Assembly (NCBI GenBank): GCA_963739975.1
Contig: CAVUCK010000018.1
Location: forward strand, 124,001-188,000
Length of the DNA: 64,000 nucleotides
Origin: JALZMG01 sp963739975
Lineage (GTDB): Bacteria > Actinomycetota > Acidimicrobiia > Acidimicrobiales > Ilumatobacteraceae
Reading direction: 5' to 3'
In this document: one piece after another, positions 41,518 through 48,977 of the stretch
Numbering within the stretch: the first letter of the stretch is position 1
Layout of the letters: each line of letters begins with the position of its first letter
Translations under genes and position numbers: made by a program
The notes under the pieces: generated by a model
Told to the model about the DNA's origin: nothing
The model's input: the letters and a program-made list of their open reading frames with translations, nothing else
Database searches by the model: none

Positions 41518-42957
41518 ATGAGTCTCACGTGCCCGTTCCGCGACGTCGTCGACCGTGCGCTGGGCCCTGACGAGCCCGCTCGCGCCGACTTCCCGCTGAT
41601 GCCGGTCGGCGAGGCCGTCGACATGGGCCATGCCCCCGACGGCACCCCGCTGGTCGATCCGCGCATCTTCGACTCGGCCGAGTTCGCCCGCAACCCGTAC
41701 CCGTACTACCGCATCCTGCGTGACCACCACCCGGTGTTCCACGACACCCTCCACAACTGCTACTGGGTCACGCGCTACGACGACGTGACGGCCTGCTACC
41801 TCGACGAGGAGGGCTTCAACACGATCCCCAAGGGGATGTCGTCCGGCGTGCTCGGCAACACCCAGCTCGAGCTGTCGGGCATCGAGCACCGCCGGCGGCG
41901 CAACGTCTACGGCCGCCATCTCGTCGGCAAGGCGCTCGATCGCCGGGTGCCGATCATCGAGCGGCTGGCGAGGGAGATGATCGCCACGTGGTTCGACGGC
42001 ACCGCACCGGAAGGATCCGTCGTCGTCGACGAGCGGACGGGGGAACGGTCGGTCGAGCTGGGCAGGGCGTTCGCCAACGAGTTCCCGATCCGTGTCGTCG
42101 GCCAGGTGCTGGGGTTCCCGGACGAGGCCCGCGCCGACTTCTTCTATTGGTACTCGTCGATGATGAACGGGCTCGGCGGATCGGACACGGCGCACATCGG
42201 CGTGGAGGCCCGCCAGCACCTCGAGGACTTCGTCGAGGACCTCGTCGCCCGACGACGGGCCGAGCCGACGTACCTGTACGACGAGGCCGGCGACCCGATC
42301 GGTCGGGACATCATCTCCGAGCTGTGCGTGACGAAGGTCGACGGCGACCACCTCTCGACGGAGGAGATCACGTCGAACATCGCGCTCGTCGTCGGCGGCG
42401 GTGGCGAGACGACGCGCGGGGCGATCCTCAACATGTGGTACCTGCTGCTCCAGCATCCCGACCAGCTGGCCGCGGTGCGCGCCGACGAGTCGAAGTGGGA
42501 CGCCGCGTTCCACGAGACGCTGCGCGTCGCCAGCTCGATCGGCGGCCAGCCGCGCCACAACACGTGGGATCTCGAGCTGCACGGCGTGCCCGTGCCGGCC
42601 GGATCGCTGATGCACATGGTCGACTTCTCCGCCAACCACGACGACCGCGTGTTCGCCGATCCGGAGCGGTTCGACATCGCCCGCCCCGACCTGTACACGG
42701 GCAAGATCATCCGCAGCGGTGTGCGCAGGGACGGGCAGGCCAGCCACGTGGCCTTCGGCGTCGGCCCGCACCTGTGCCCGGGGGCGTGGATCAGCCACCA
42801 GGAGTCGGTCATCGGCTCCCGCGTGCTCGCCCGGACCGTCGACAGCATCGAGATCGACGCCGAGCGGATGCCCACGGACATCGACGGCTCGAGCCTGGCT
42901 CCGATCGGGCTCGGGTCGATCCGTGCGCTGTGGCTGCGTCTGCCCGCCGATGGCTGA
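41518..42957 (+). CDS. Cytochrome P450
   Basis: A 479-aa soluble P450 monooxygenase. The I-helix oxygen-activation motif is VGGGGETTRG, the K-helix ExxR is in FHETLRVAS, and the heme-binding motif is AFGVGPHLCPGAW with Cys at residue 420. N-terminal PYPYYRILRDHHPVF is usual. The substrate is unknown; the family style resembles bacterial P450s acting on steroids, terpenes or fatty acids. Start ATG 41518. The stop overlaps the next gene (ATGGCTGA), so the two P450-type proteins are made together, and a ferredoxin gene is divergent. Confidence 0.93.
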   Translation: MSLTCPFRDVVDRALGPDEPARADFPLMPVGEAVDMGHAPDGTPLVDPRIFDSAEFARNPYPYYRILRDHHPVFHDTLHNCYWVTRYDDVTACYLDEEGFNTIPKGMSSGVLGNTQLELSGIEHRRRRNVYGRHLVGKALDRRVPIIERLAREMIATWFDGTAPEGSVVVDERTGERSVELGRAFANEFPIRVVGQVLGFPDEARADFFYWYSSMMNGLGGSDTAHIGVEARQHLEDFVEDLVARRRAEPTYLYDEAGDPIGRDIISELCVTKVDGDHLSTEEITSNIALVVGGGGETTRGAILNMWYLLLQHPDQLAAVRADESKWDAAFHETLRVASSIGGQPRHNTWDLELHGVPVPAGSLMHMVDFSANHDDRVFADPERFDIARPDLYTGKIIRSGVRRDGQASHVAFGVGPHLCPGAWISHQESVIGSRVLARTVDSIEIDAERMPTDIDGSSLAPIGLGSIRALWLRLPADG

Positions 42958-44209
42958 GTCCGAGCAGGGACCAGGGTTCCGTTCGTACGAGGTGTACCAG
43001 CGCGTCCGGCGATCTGAGACGCTGCCGGAGCTGAAGCCCCGGCGGCTCTCCGGCGCGGAGTACCTCGACGACCCGTACCCCGTGCTCGCCATCCTGCGCG
43101 AGCGCACGCCGTGCTACCGGGACTGGCCCGGCAACGCGTTCTGGGTGACCCGCTACGACGACGTGACGTCGGTGTTCGTCGACGATGCCAACTACGAGAC
43201 GCGCTCGAAGCGCTGGCGCAGCGGCCTCGACGGCTGGGGCCGCAACTTCGGCGCCGAGCTCGACGTGGTGACGTGCGTGACGGCACGATCGGACGCCGCC
43301 GCCGAACCGCTGGCGAGGCGCATCGTCGGCGCGTTCGCCGCCAGCGGGGAGGTCGACCTCGCCGTCGAGGTGTGCGCCCGGTTCCCGATCGAGCTGCTGG
43401 CCGCGGTGCTCGACCTGCCGGACGACCGGGTCGCCGGCTTCGCCGCGGCGTTCCTGACGATGCCGCATGCTGTCGGGTGGGAGCCACGATCCCGGCAGGC
43501 GGGGCTGGCAGCGATGGAGGAGCTCGCCGCGCTGCTGCTCCCGCTGTTCGACCAGCGGGCCGATGGCGATGGCGACGACCTGGTTTCGGTGGTCGCCCGC
43601 CTGGGCGGCGGACCACGCGATCTGGTGGTGACGCTGCTGGAGAGCGACCACGAGACGCTTCACGGCGGCGTGGCCAACCTGTGGTTCCTGCTCGCCACCC
43701 ACCCCGAGCAGCTGGCGCTCGTGCGGGACGACCGGCGGTTGGTCAAGTTCGCCTATCTCGAGGCGCTGCGCCACAGCCCGCCCGTGCTGTCCGCCGACCG
43801 TTTCTGCCGCCACGAGGTCGAGCGGTTCGGTCGGTTGCTCCCCGACGGCGCGCTGGTCCGGTGCTCGGCGGCCGCCGCCAACCGCGACCCGTGCGTGTTC
43901 GCCGAGCCCGACGAGTTCGTCGTCGGCCGCAAGGACCTGTGCCAGCGCGAACCGCGTGGCTCGTACCGGGCCGATGGGCTGCCGAGCGGCATCTCGTTCG
44001 GTACCGGACCGCCGTCCAAGCACCCCGCCGAGCCGGAGGACCGCCCGCGCTCGCGCTACGCGTTGACGCGGGACCTGGCCGTCACCCTCAGCCAGGTCGT
44101 GCTGGACGAGCTGCCGAAGATCCGGCTGGCCGACGACGTCACGCCCAGCCTGCGCTCCCGCCGCCTCGGCGAACTGCACACGTGCTGGAGCCTTCCGGTG
44201 GCCTGGTGA
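42950..44209 (+). CDS. P450-like protein lacking the heme-ligand cysteine
   Basis: A 419-aa cytochrome P450 homologue. It shares DDPYPVLAILRERTPCYRDW and FWVTRYDDVTSVF with P450s. The ExxR is present (YLEALRHSPP), and the I-helix region reads SDHETLHGGVANLW. At the heme-binding loop, however, the sequence is SFGTGPPSKHPAEPED: the position of the heme-thiolate Cys is Lys 357, and the following Gly is Pro. Without that Cys it cannot be a normal monooxygenase. It is fully open, conserved in length and translationally coupled to an intact P450, so it may be a partner or scaffold subunit. Start ATG 42950. Confidence 0.85.
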   Translation: MAESEQGPGFRSYEVYQRVRRSETLPELKPRRLSGAEYLDDPYPVLAILRERTPCYRDWPGNAFWVTRYDDVTSVFVDDANYETRSKRWRSGLDGWGRNFGAELDVVTCVTARSDAAAEPLARRIVGAFAASGEVDLAVEVCARFPIELLAAVLDLPDDRVAGFAAAFLTMPHAVGWEPRSRQAGLAAMEELAALLLPLFDQRADGDGDDLVSVVARLGGGPRDLVVTLLESDHETLHGGVANLWFLLATHPEQLALVRDDRRLVKFAYLEALRHSPPVLSADRFCRHEVERFGRLLPDGALVRCSAAAANRDPCVFAEPDEFVVGRKDLCQREPRGSYRADGLPSGISFGTGPPSKHPAEPEDRPRSRYALTRDLAVTLSQVVLDELPKIRLADDVTPSLRSRRLGELHTCWSLPVAW

Positions 44210-44252
44210 GGTGAGCGGTGAGGGCACAGCGTCCCCTCACCGCTCACCTCAC
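44206..44252. terminator. 19-bp perfect hairpin, bidirectional terminator
   Basis: GTGAGGTGAGCGGTGAGGG (44206-44224) and its exact complement (44234-44252) are separated by a 9-nt loop. It overlaps the stop of the P450-like gene and ends 8 bp before the stop of the convergent CMD-like gene. The location between two converging genes supports transcription termination in both directions. Confidence 0.75.
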
Positions 44253-44260
44253 GCCGGCCG

Positions 44261-44764
44261 TCACGCCGGGCGGACCCAGTTGCCGTCGGCGTCGAACACG
44301 AGGTCCGTCAGCTCGCCCGGGCGCACCTCGTCGTCGACGCCGAGGGCCACGCTGACCTTCTGGTAGTTCCACTTCATCACGTCGAGGGTCAGCTCCAGCA
44401 GCTGTTCGTCGGAGAAGTGGTCGTGCAGCTCGGCGATCAGCGTCGGCGACAGGTCGGCCGGTCGGGACATCATGTCCTGGGCCAGCTGCACGGCCGCCCG
44501 CTGCGCCGCCGTCAGTGCGTCGCCGTGCCCGTCGGCATCGGCGATCGTCGCCTCGTCGAGGCCGGCATCCCTGGCAACTGCCAGGCGGACGGACAGTCAA
44601 GTGTGGCAATCGTGGTAGCGGGCGCAGCGCAGCCGCACCAGCTCGGTCGTCACCGGATCGACGGCGTCGAGCCGCACGACCGCCGCCTGCCACGCACCGA
44701 GCGCCCGCCGCAGCGGCTTGGCCGCGGCGACGCCGGGCTCGATTCGACGGCGCCGGTCAACCAT
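44261..44764 (-). CDS. CMD/AhpD-like protein with in-frame TGA (candidate selenoprotein)
   Basis: Read through one TGA at 44597-44599, this frame gives 167 residues of a carboxymuconolactone-decarboxylase/AhpD-like protein. The part before the TGA is MVDRRRRIEPG to VRLRCARYHDCHT; after it come LSVRLAVARDAGLDEATIAD, then VQLAQDMMSRPADL and LTLDVMKWNYQKV. The family redox motif CxxC would be C-H-T-C, and the TGA occupies its second Cys (residue 56), giving CHTU. The frame on both sides is the same, with no indel. A perfect stem-loop follows at the correct distance (see next entry). A simple TGC-to-TGA nonsense mutation or base error is the alternative. The ATG overlaps the stop of the upstream CMD-like gene, so they form a pair. 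Confidence 0.7.
44570..44599 (-). promoter_or_regulatory. Candidate bacterial SECIS element after the in-frame TGA
   Basis: On the minus strand the TGA (44599-44597) is followed by 11 nt and then CCTGGC-AGTT-GCCAGG (44585-44570), a perfect 6-bp stem with a 4-nt loop. The loop begins 17 nt after the TGA and has G at its second position. Known bacterial SECIS elements lie immediately downstream of UGA, with the loop about 16-37 nt away and a G among the first two loop bases, so the fit is good. The stem uses codons unusual here (GCA, GTT, AGG), which suggests that the RNA structure is selected. Confidence 0.6.
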
Positions 44765-45209
44765 CGATCCGTCCGAACAGCGCCGCCCACGTCTGGCGCA
44801 GTCGCTGGCGCTGCTCGACGACGAGCAGCGCGCTGGCGAAGTCGGCCAGCCCTTGGTCGCCGAGGGCGTCGCGGACGGCCGCGACGGTGGCGTCGTCCAT
44901 CGAGGCGACATCGACCACCCACTGCTCGGTGAAGGCCAGGCAGGCGCGTTCGGTGGGCCCGAACTGCTCGGACCGGGGCCAGTCGGCGAGGTCGGCGATG
45001 TGCACGCCGTCCAACTCGCTCGTGCAGTCGAGCAGCATGGCGACCCGGGCGCGACACAGGTCCAGCAGCTGCGGGTTGACGGCGGCCCAGGCGGCCTCCC
45101 GGGCCTCGTCCAGGTGGTTGCGAACGTCGGCGTGGTCGGCCAGCACGACGTCGAGGACCTCCTCGGTGGGGCGATCGAACACCGCAGTCACCTCGGCGAC
45201 CGTACCCAC
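44757..45209 (-). CDS. CMD-like (carboxymuconolactone decarboxylase fold) protein, partner of the TGA gene
   Basis: A 150-aa helical protein. The segment LLDLCRARVAMLLDCTSELD aligns with the helix that carries the CxxC in CMD/AhpD proteins, but no CxxC is present. It continues with LTERACLAFTEQ-like sequence (seen as TERACLAFTEQWVVDVASMD) and LADFASALLVVEQRQRLRQTW. It overlaps the following gene (stop/start GATGGTTGA), so the two are probably one functional unit, perhaps a heteromer. GTG 45209 is the chosen start. Its promoter region is shared with the divergent hypothetical gene at 45269. Confidence 0.75.
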   Translation of the reverse strand: MGTVAEVTAVFDRPTEEVLDVVLADHADVRNHLDEAREAAWAAVNPQLLDLCRARVAMLLDCTSELDGVHIADLADWPRSEQFGPTERACLAFTEQWVVDVASMDDATVAAVRDALGDQGLADFASALLVVEQRQRLRQTWAALFGRIDG

Positions 45210-45234
45210 CGGCTCGGCGGGCCGGCGGATCAGC

Positions 45235-46005
45235 GGGTCCGCCGTCGCGGTGACACCCCGCGCTCATCATGACGCCAGCGCGCCGCCTCGGGACCTCGAT
45301 CCCCGTTTCGACCCTCTGGAGCGATGGGACCGCGAACGACATGCACACGTATCAGAAGCGCTGGGCCGACGATCCCGCGGATCGGCAACCGCCCGACATC
45401 AGTGATCTCCTGTTCACGACGCCGCTCGACGTCGTGGGCGTCGCCGAGCTCGATTCGGTGCTCGTGTGGCGGACCTGGCCCGACGTCTGGCACCTCGACG
45501 AGCGGGGCGCCTTCCGGTGCTCCTCGCGCGGGTCGACCATGGACTCCGTGCGCACCTTCGCCGAGAGGCCGCACAAGATGCTCGGCTGCCGGCAGGTCGA
45601 GCTCGACGAGCCGTGCCCGAATCGGTGGCTCGTGATCGAGCCTCGCCACCACTGGCTGGGGGACCGGTACCGCCCCGACGAGGGCGACGCCCAGGCGTTC
45701 ATCACGTTGCGAAGCGGCCTCGCCGGCCACGGCGTCACCCTGCTCGACGTGATGGTGTTCGATCAGGAGCTCCACTGGTGGTCGTTGCACGAGCTGACCA
45801 CGGGGACGCTGGCGTGGCCCTGATGGAGCGTGGTCGACGAGCACCAGCGCCGACGGACCGCCGCGGGCCATCGTGGCCGGCTACCGAGCGAACTGTGAGC
45901 GCCAACGGCGGAGATCCGCTGCGTGGACTCACCGTTCGGGCTGGCCGCGGCGCGACGGCCAGTCAGGTGGGTCCACCGTTGCTGTGACACCCCCCGCGCA
46001 TCATG
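45235..46005. repeat. 37-bp direct repeat flanking a hypothetical gene
   Basis: Two copies of about 37 bp, at 45235-45271 and 45969-46005, begin GGGTCC(G/A)CCGT, continue GTGACACCCC and end in CATCATG. In each the final ATG is the start codon of a gene (the hypothetical at 45269 and rmuC at 46003). The repeats are 734 bp apart and bracket the hypothetical gene exactly. They could be duplicated promoter/leader sequence or the footprints of a recombination event. Confidence 0.6.
45269..45823 (+). CDS. Hypothetical protein
   Basis: A 184-aa protein that I do not recognise. It is soluble-looking, with many Trp and Asp residues: ISDLLFTTPLDVVGVAELDS, VLVWRTWPDVWHLDERGAF, RWLVIEPRHHWLGDRYRPDE and a final VMVFDQELHWWSLHELTTG. 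The last part is loosely like the tail of JAB/RadC-type domains, but the metal-binding His-x-His-Pro motif is missing, so I do not assign it. Start ATG 45269 lies in a 37-bp leader repeated before rmuC; ATG 45341 is an alternative. It is divergent from the CMD-like pair. Confidence 0.6.
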   Translation: MTPARRLGTSIPVSTLWSDGTANDMHTYQKRWADDPADRQPPDISDLLFTTPLDVVGVAELDSVLVWRTWPDVWHLDERGAFRCSSRGSTMDSVRTFAERPHKMLGCRQVELDEPCPNRWLVIEPRHHWLGDRYRPDEGDAQAFITLRSGLAGHGVTLLDVMVFDQELHWWSLHELTTGTLAWP

Positions 46006-47244
46006 GCCGGCATGGACATCGGGATCGCACTGCTGGCGCTGCTGGCGGTGGCCGCCGTGGCGGCGGCTGCGTGGGCGCTGGGCACCGCGTCGGCGCGGCG
46101 GCGCCCGGACGATGCGGCGGCCGTCGATGCGGTGGTCGCCGACGCCCTGGCCGCAGCGCTGGCCGACCTGGCGGCCCGCTCGGCGCACGAGCGTGACGCC
46201 ACGGTGCGCGCCGCGCTCGAGCACGCATCTGTCCTCGCCCGCGAGCAGCTCGGCGCCGCGGCAAGCGGCGTGGCCAGCACCGTCGCCGCCGACCTCACGG
46301 CGAAGAAGGACGTGATCGACGCCCGGCTCGACGAGCTGCGCTCCGAGCTGCAGCGCCTCGGCACCGCCGTCGGCGACCTGGGCACGGCGAGCGCCCAGCG
46401 GTTCGGCCAGGTCGACGAGTCGCTGCGCACCCATGCCGAGGTGGCAGCCACCCTGGCCGACTCGACGCGCACGTTGCGCGCTGCGCTCTCCAACCCGCAG
46501 GTACGAGGCCAGTGGGGCGAGCGGATGGCCGAGGACGTGCTGCGCCTGGCCGGCTTCACCGAGCACGTCAACTACCGCAAGCAGGTCCACGTCGCCGGTG
46601 GGACCGGCCGGCCGGACTTCACGTTCGAGCTGCCCAAGGGCCACGTGCTCTACATGGACGTGAAGTTCCCGCTCGCCTCGTACCTGCGCTACCTCGAGGT
46701 CGGCACCGACGCCGAGCGCGAGGCCCACCTGAAGCGGTTCCTGGCCGACGTCCGCCTGCGTATCAAGGAGCTGGCCAAGCGGGAGTACGCCACGGAAGGT
46801 GATCGCCCGACGGTCGACTACGTGCTGCTGTTCCTGCCCAACGAACAGCTCACCGGGTTCATCCACGAGCACGACCCAGGCCTGCTCGACGAGGCGCTCG
46901 GGCAGCGGGTCGTGATGTGCTCGCCGCTCACGCTGTTCGCCTTCCTCGGCGTCATCCGCCAGGCCTTCGACAACTTCATGGTCGAGCGCACCAGTGACGA
47001 GATCCTCCAGCTGATCGGCAAGTTCGGCGTCCAATGGCAGAAGTACACCGAGTCGGCGGAAAAGGTGAAGCGGCACATCGACAGCGTCCAACGCGAGTTC
47101 GACCAGCTCGTCGGGACACGTCGCCGGCAGCTCGAGCGGCCGCTGCAGCAGTTGGACGCGCTGCGCGTCGATCGCGGCCTCCCCGTCGACGGCGAGCTGT
47201 TCGGCGACGACCTCGACGACAACGTCCGCGAACTCGGTGCGTGA
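46003..47244 (+). CDS. rmuC: DNA recombination protein RmuC
   Basis: A 413-aa protein with one N-terminal membrane segment (IGIALLALLAVAAVAAAAW), a coiled-coil region (about residues 60-160), and the RmuC nuclease-like core. The core reads QVRGQWGERMAEDVLRLAGF, RPDFTFELPKGHVLYMDVKFP with acidic and Lys residues as in restriction-endonuclease folds, then QWQKYTESAEKVKRHIDSVQ. RmuC limits inversion recombination and can act in defence against some phages. Start ATG 46003; ATG 46012 is an alternative. It precedes xseAB in the same direction, a DNA-metabolism cluster. Confidence 0.93.
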   Translation: MAGMDIGIALLALLAVAAVAAAAWALGTASARRRPDDAAAVDAVVADALAAALADLAARSAHERDATVRAALEHASVLAREQLGAAASGVASTVAADLTAKKDVIDARLDELRSELQRLGTAVGDLGTASAQRFGQVDESLRTHAEVAATLADSTRTLRAALSNPQVRGQWGERMAEDVLRLAGFTEHVNYRKQVHVAGGTGRPDFTFELPKGHVLYMDVKFPLASYLRYLEVGTDAEREAHLKRFLADVRLRIKELAKREYATEGDRPTVDYVLLFLPNEQLTGFIHEHDPGLLDEALGQRVVMCSPLTLFAFLGVIRQAFDNFMVERTSDEILQLIGKFGVQWQKYTESAEKVKRHIDSVQREFDQLVGTRRRQLERPLQQLDALRVDRGLPVDGELFGDDLDDNVRELGA

Positions 47245-47287
47245 TGCGGTTCGGTCGAGCGTGTTCGTCCGGCAGGATGTGGCGGTC

Positions 47288-48664
47288 ATGACCCAGCCGG
47301 CCTTCGACTTCGAGGGCGAGCCGCTCGACGACCCGGCCAACCCGACGCTCACCGTCGGCGAACTGGCCGACGCCGTGAACCAGGCGCTGCGCCGCTCGTT
47401 CTCCGACGGCGTGTGGGTGCGCGGTGAGATCACGGGCTGGAACGAGCGCGGGGGTCACGCCTACTTCCAGCTCGCCGACGACACGCCCGGCCGCACGGCG
47501 GTCGTGCGGGTGCAGTTCTTCGCCCAGAGCCGTCAGCGACTCCGGCCGCTGTTGACGAAGCACCGGCTGCGGCTGGCCGACGGCATGAAGGTGCGCATCT
47601 TCGGCCACCTCGACTACTACGCGCCGGGCGGGCAGCTCGGGCTCAAGCTCGTCGACCTCGACCCCCGGTTCACGCTCGGCGACCTCGCCCAGCAGCGCGA
47701 CCAGGTGTTGCGCCGCCTCGCCGCCGACGGGTCGCTCGACGCCAACAGCCGCCGCCCGCTGAGCCCCGTGCCGCTGCGCATCGGGGTGGCGGCCAGCGCC
47801 GGAACCGCGGCGTGGCACGATTTCCACGACGAGCTCGAGCGCAGTGGCTTCGGGTTCCGCATCGTCCTCGCCACGACGCAGGTCCAAGGCCCGGAAGCAC
47901 CCCGCCGCGTGGCCAACGCCATCGCCGTGCTGTCCCGCCACGCCAGCCGCCACCTCCACGACGAGCAGGGCCTTGACGCCATCGTCGTGATCCGCGGCGG
48001 CGGCTCACGCAACGACCTCGCCACGTTCGACGCCGAGCCGATTGCCCGAGCCATCGCCGCCTCGTCGGTCCCCGTGCTGACCGGGCTCGGCCACGAGATC
48101 GACCGCAGCGTGGCCGACGAGGTGGCCCACACGTCGCTGAAGACACCGACCGCTTGCGCCGGTTTCCTGGTCCAGGCGGTCGGGCGCTACCTGGCCGATG
48201 TCGAGCTCCGGTTCGGTGCCATCGCCGACACGGCCGCGGCCCGCCTCGAACGTGCTGACCAGGCCCTCGTCGACCGGGCTCACCGCATCGTTCGGCGCAC
48301 CCAGGCCGCCGTCGAGCGGGCCGGCGAGCGGTTGGCCCAGCGGGCGGCAACGGTGCGCTCGTGCGCGACACGACCGCTGGCCGACGCCGACGCCCATCTG
48401 GTGCGCTGCGCTCGCCGGCTTGTCGGCCGGGCGCCGCAGGCGTTGGCCGCCGAGGAGCGTCACGTTGCCTCGTTGGAGAGCAGGGTGCGGGCCCTCGATC
48501 CGGTGAACGTGCTGGCGCGAGGTTGGACCATCACTCGCCGGGCCGACGGGCGCATCGTCCGGTCCCCCGCCGAGCTCGACGTCGACGACGTCCTCGTCAC
48601 CCAGTTCGCCACCGGCACCAGCCGCAGCCGTGTGGTGCCCGCTCCCCAGGACCCCGATCGATGA
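47288..48664 (+). CDS. xseA: Exodeoxyribonuclease VII large subunit
   Basis: A 458-aa single-strand exonuclease subunit. The N-terminal OB-fold has LTVGELADAVNQALRRSF, VWVRGEITGWNERGGHAYFQ. The catalytic core has GVAASAGTAAWHDFHDEL, VVIRGGGSRNDLATFD and TGLGHEIDRSVADEVAHTSLKTPTA in part (GHEIDRSVADEV). A long coiled coil follows, and the C-terminus is DPVNVLARGWTIT. With XseB it degrades ssDNA to oligonucleotides. ATG 47288 is preferred over the 17-residue longer reading. The stop overlaps the xseB start as ATGA. Confidence 0.95.
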   Translation: MTQPAFDFEGEPLDDPANPTLTVGELADAVNQALRRSFSDGVWVRGEITGWNERGGHAYFQLADDTPGRTAVVRVQFFAQSRQRLRPLLTKHRLRLADGMKVRIFGHLDYYAPGGQLGLKLVDLDPRFTLGDLAQQRDQVLRRLAADGSLDANSRRPLSPVPLRIGVAASAGTAAWHDFHDELERSGFGFRIVLATTQVQGPEAPRRVANAIAVLSRHASRHLHDEQGLDAIVVIRGGGSRNDLATFDAEPIARAIAASSVPVLTGLGHEIDRSVADEVAHTSLKTPTACAGFLVQAVGRYLADVELRFGAIADTAAARLERADQALVDRAHRIVRRTQAAVERAGERLAQRAATVRSCATRPLADADAHLVRCARRLVGRAPQALAAEERHVASLESRVRALDPVNVLARGWTITRRADGRIVRSPAELDVDDVLVTQFATGTSRSRVVPAPQDPDR

Positions 48665-48891
48665 CCAACGAACCACCGAGCACCGCCAGCCAGAACGTCG
48701 AGAACGTCGGGTACGCCCAGGCCCTCGACGAGCTCGACGCCATCCTGCGCGAGCTGGAAGGCAGCGACGTCGACGTCGACCGTCTCGCCGACCGGGTCGG
48801 CCGAGCCACCGAGCTGATCGCGCTGTGTCGCACCCGCATCCAGACGGCCCGTCTGCGCATCGACGAGGTCATCGCCGACCTCGACGAGTGA
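48661..48891 (+). CDS. xseB: Exodeoxyribonuclease VII small subunit
   Basis: A 76-aa helical protein that binds the coiled coil of XseA to form the active nuclease. The family signature is YAQALDELDAILRELEGSDV, then LADRVGRATELIALCRTRIQ. Its ATG overlaps the xseA TGA by one base pattern (ATGA at 48661-48664), so translation is coupled. The N-terminal extension of about 18 residues is polar and not conserved. A family B hairpin follows directly after the stop. Confidence 0.94.
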   Translation: MTNEPPSTASQNVENVGYAQALDELDAILRELEGSDVDVDRLADRVGRATELIALCRTRIQTARLRIDEVIADLDE

Positions 48892-48893
48892 GA

Positions 48894-48947
48894 CCGTTCT
48901 GGCCGTCGCAACCGACTCACAACGGTCGTTTGCGACGGCCAGAAGCG
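48894..48947. repeat. Inverted repeat, family B copy 3
   Basis: TTCTGGCCGTCGCAA at 48898-48911 pairs perfectly (14-15 bp) with TTGCGACGGCCAGAA at 48930-48944. The loop carries the GACTCACAACGG core shared with copies at 14798 and 23973. It starts 2 bp after the xseB stop and lies about 30 bp before the carotenoid operon, so it may insulate the two operons. Confidence 0.88.
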
Positions 48948-48977
48948 GGATCGGATCGTCGCTCCTAGTCTTGCGGC

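Noticed and set aside
45269..45823. Possible RadC/JAB-domain protein
   Set aside because: Only the C-terminal strand pattern is suggestive; the HxHP metal motif is absent.
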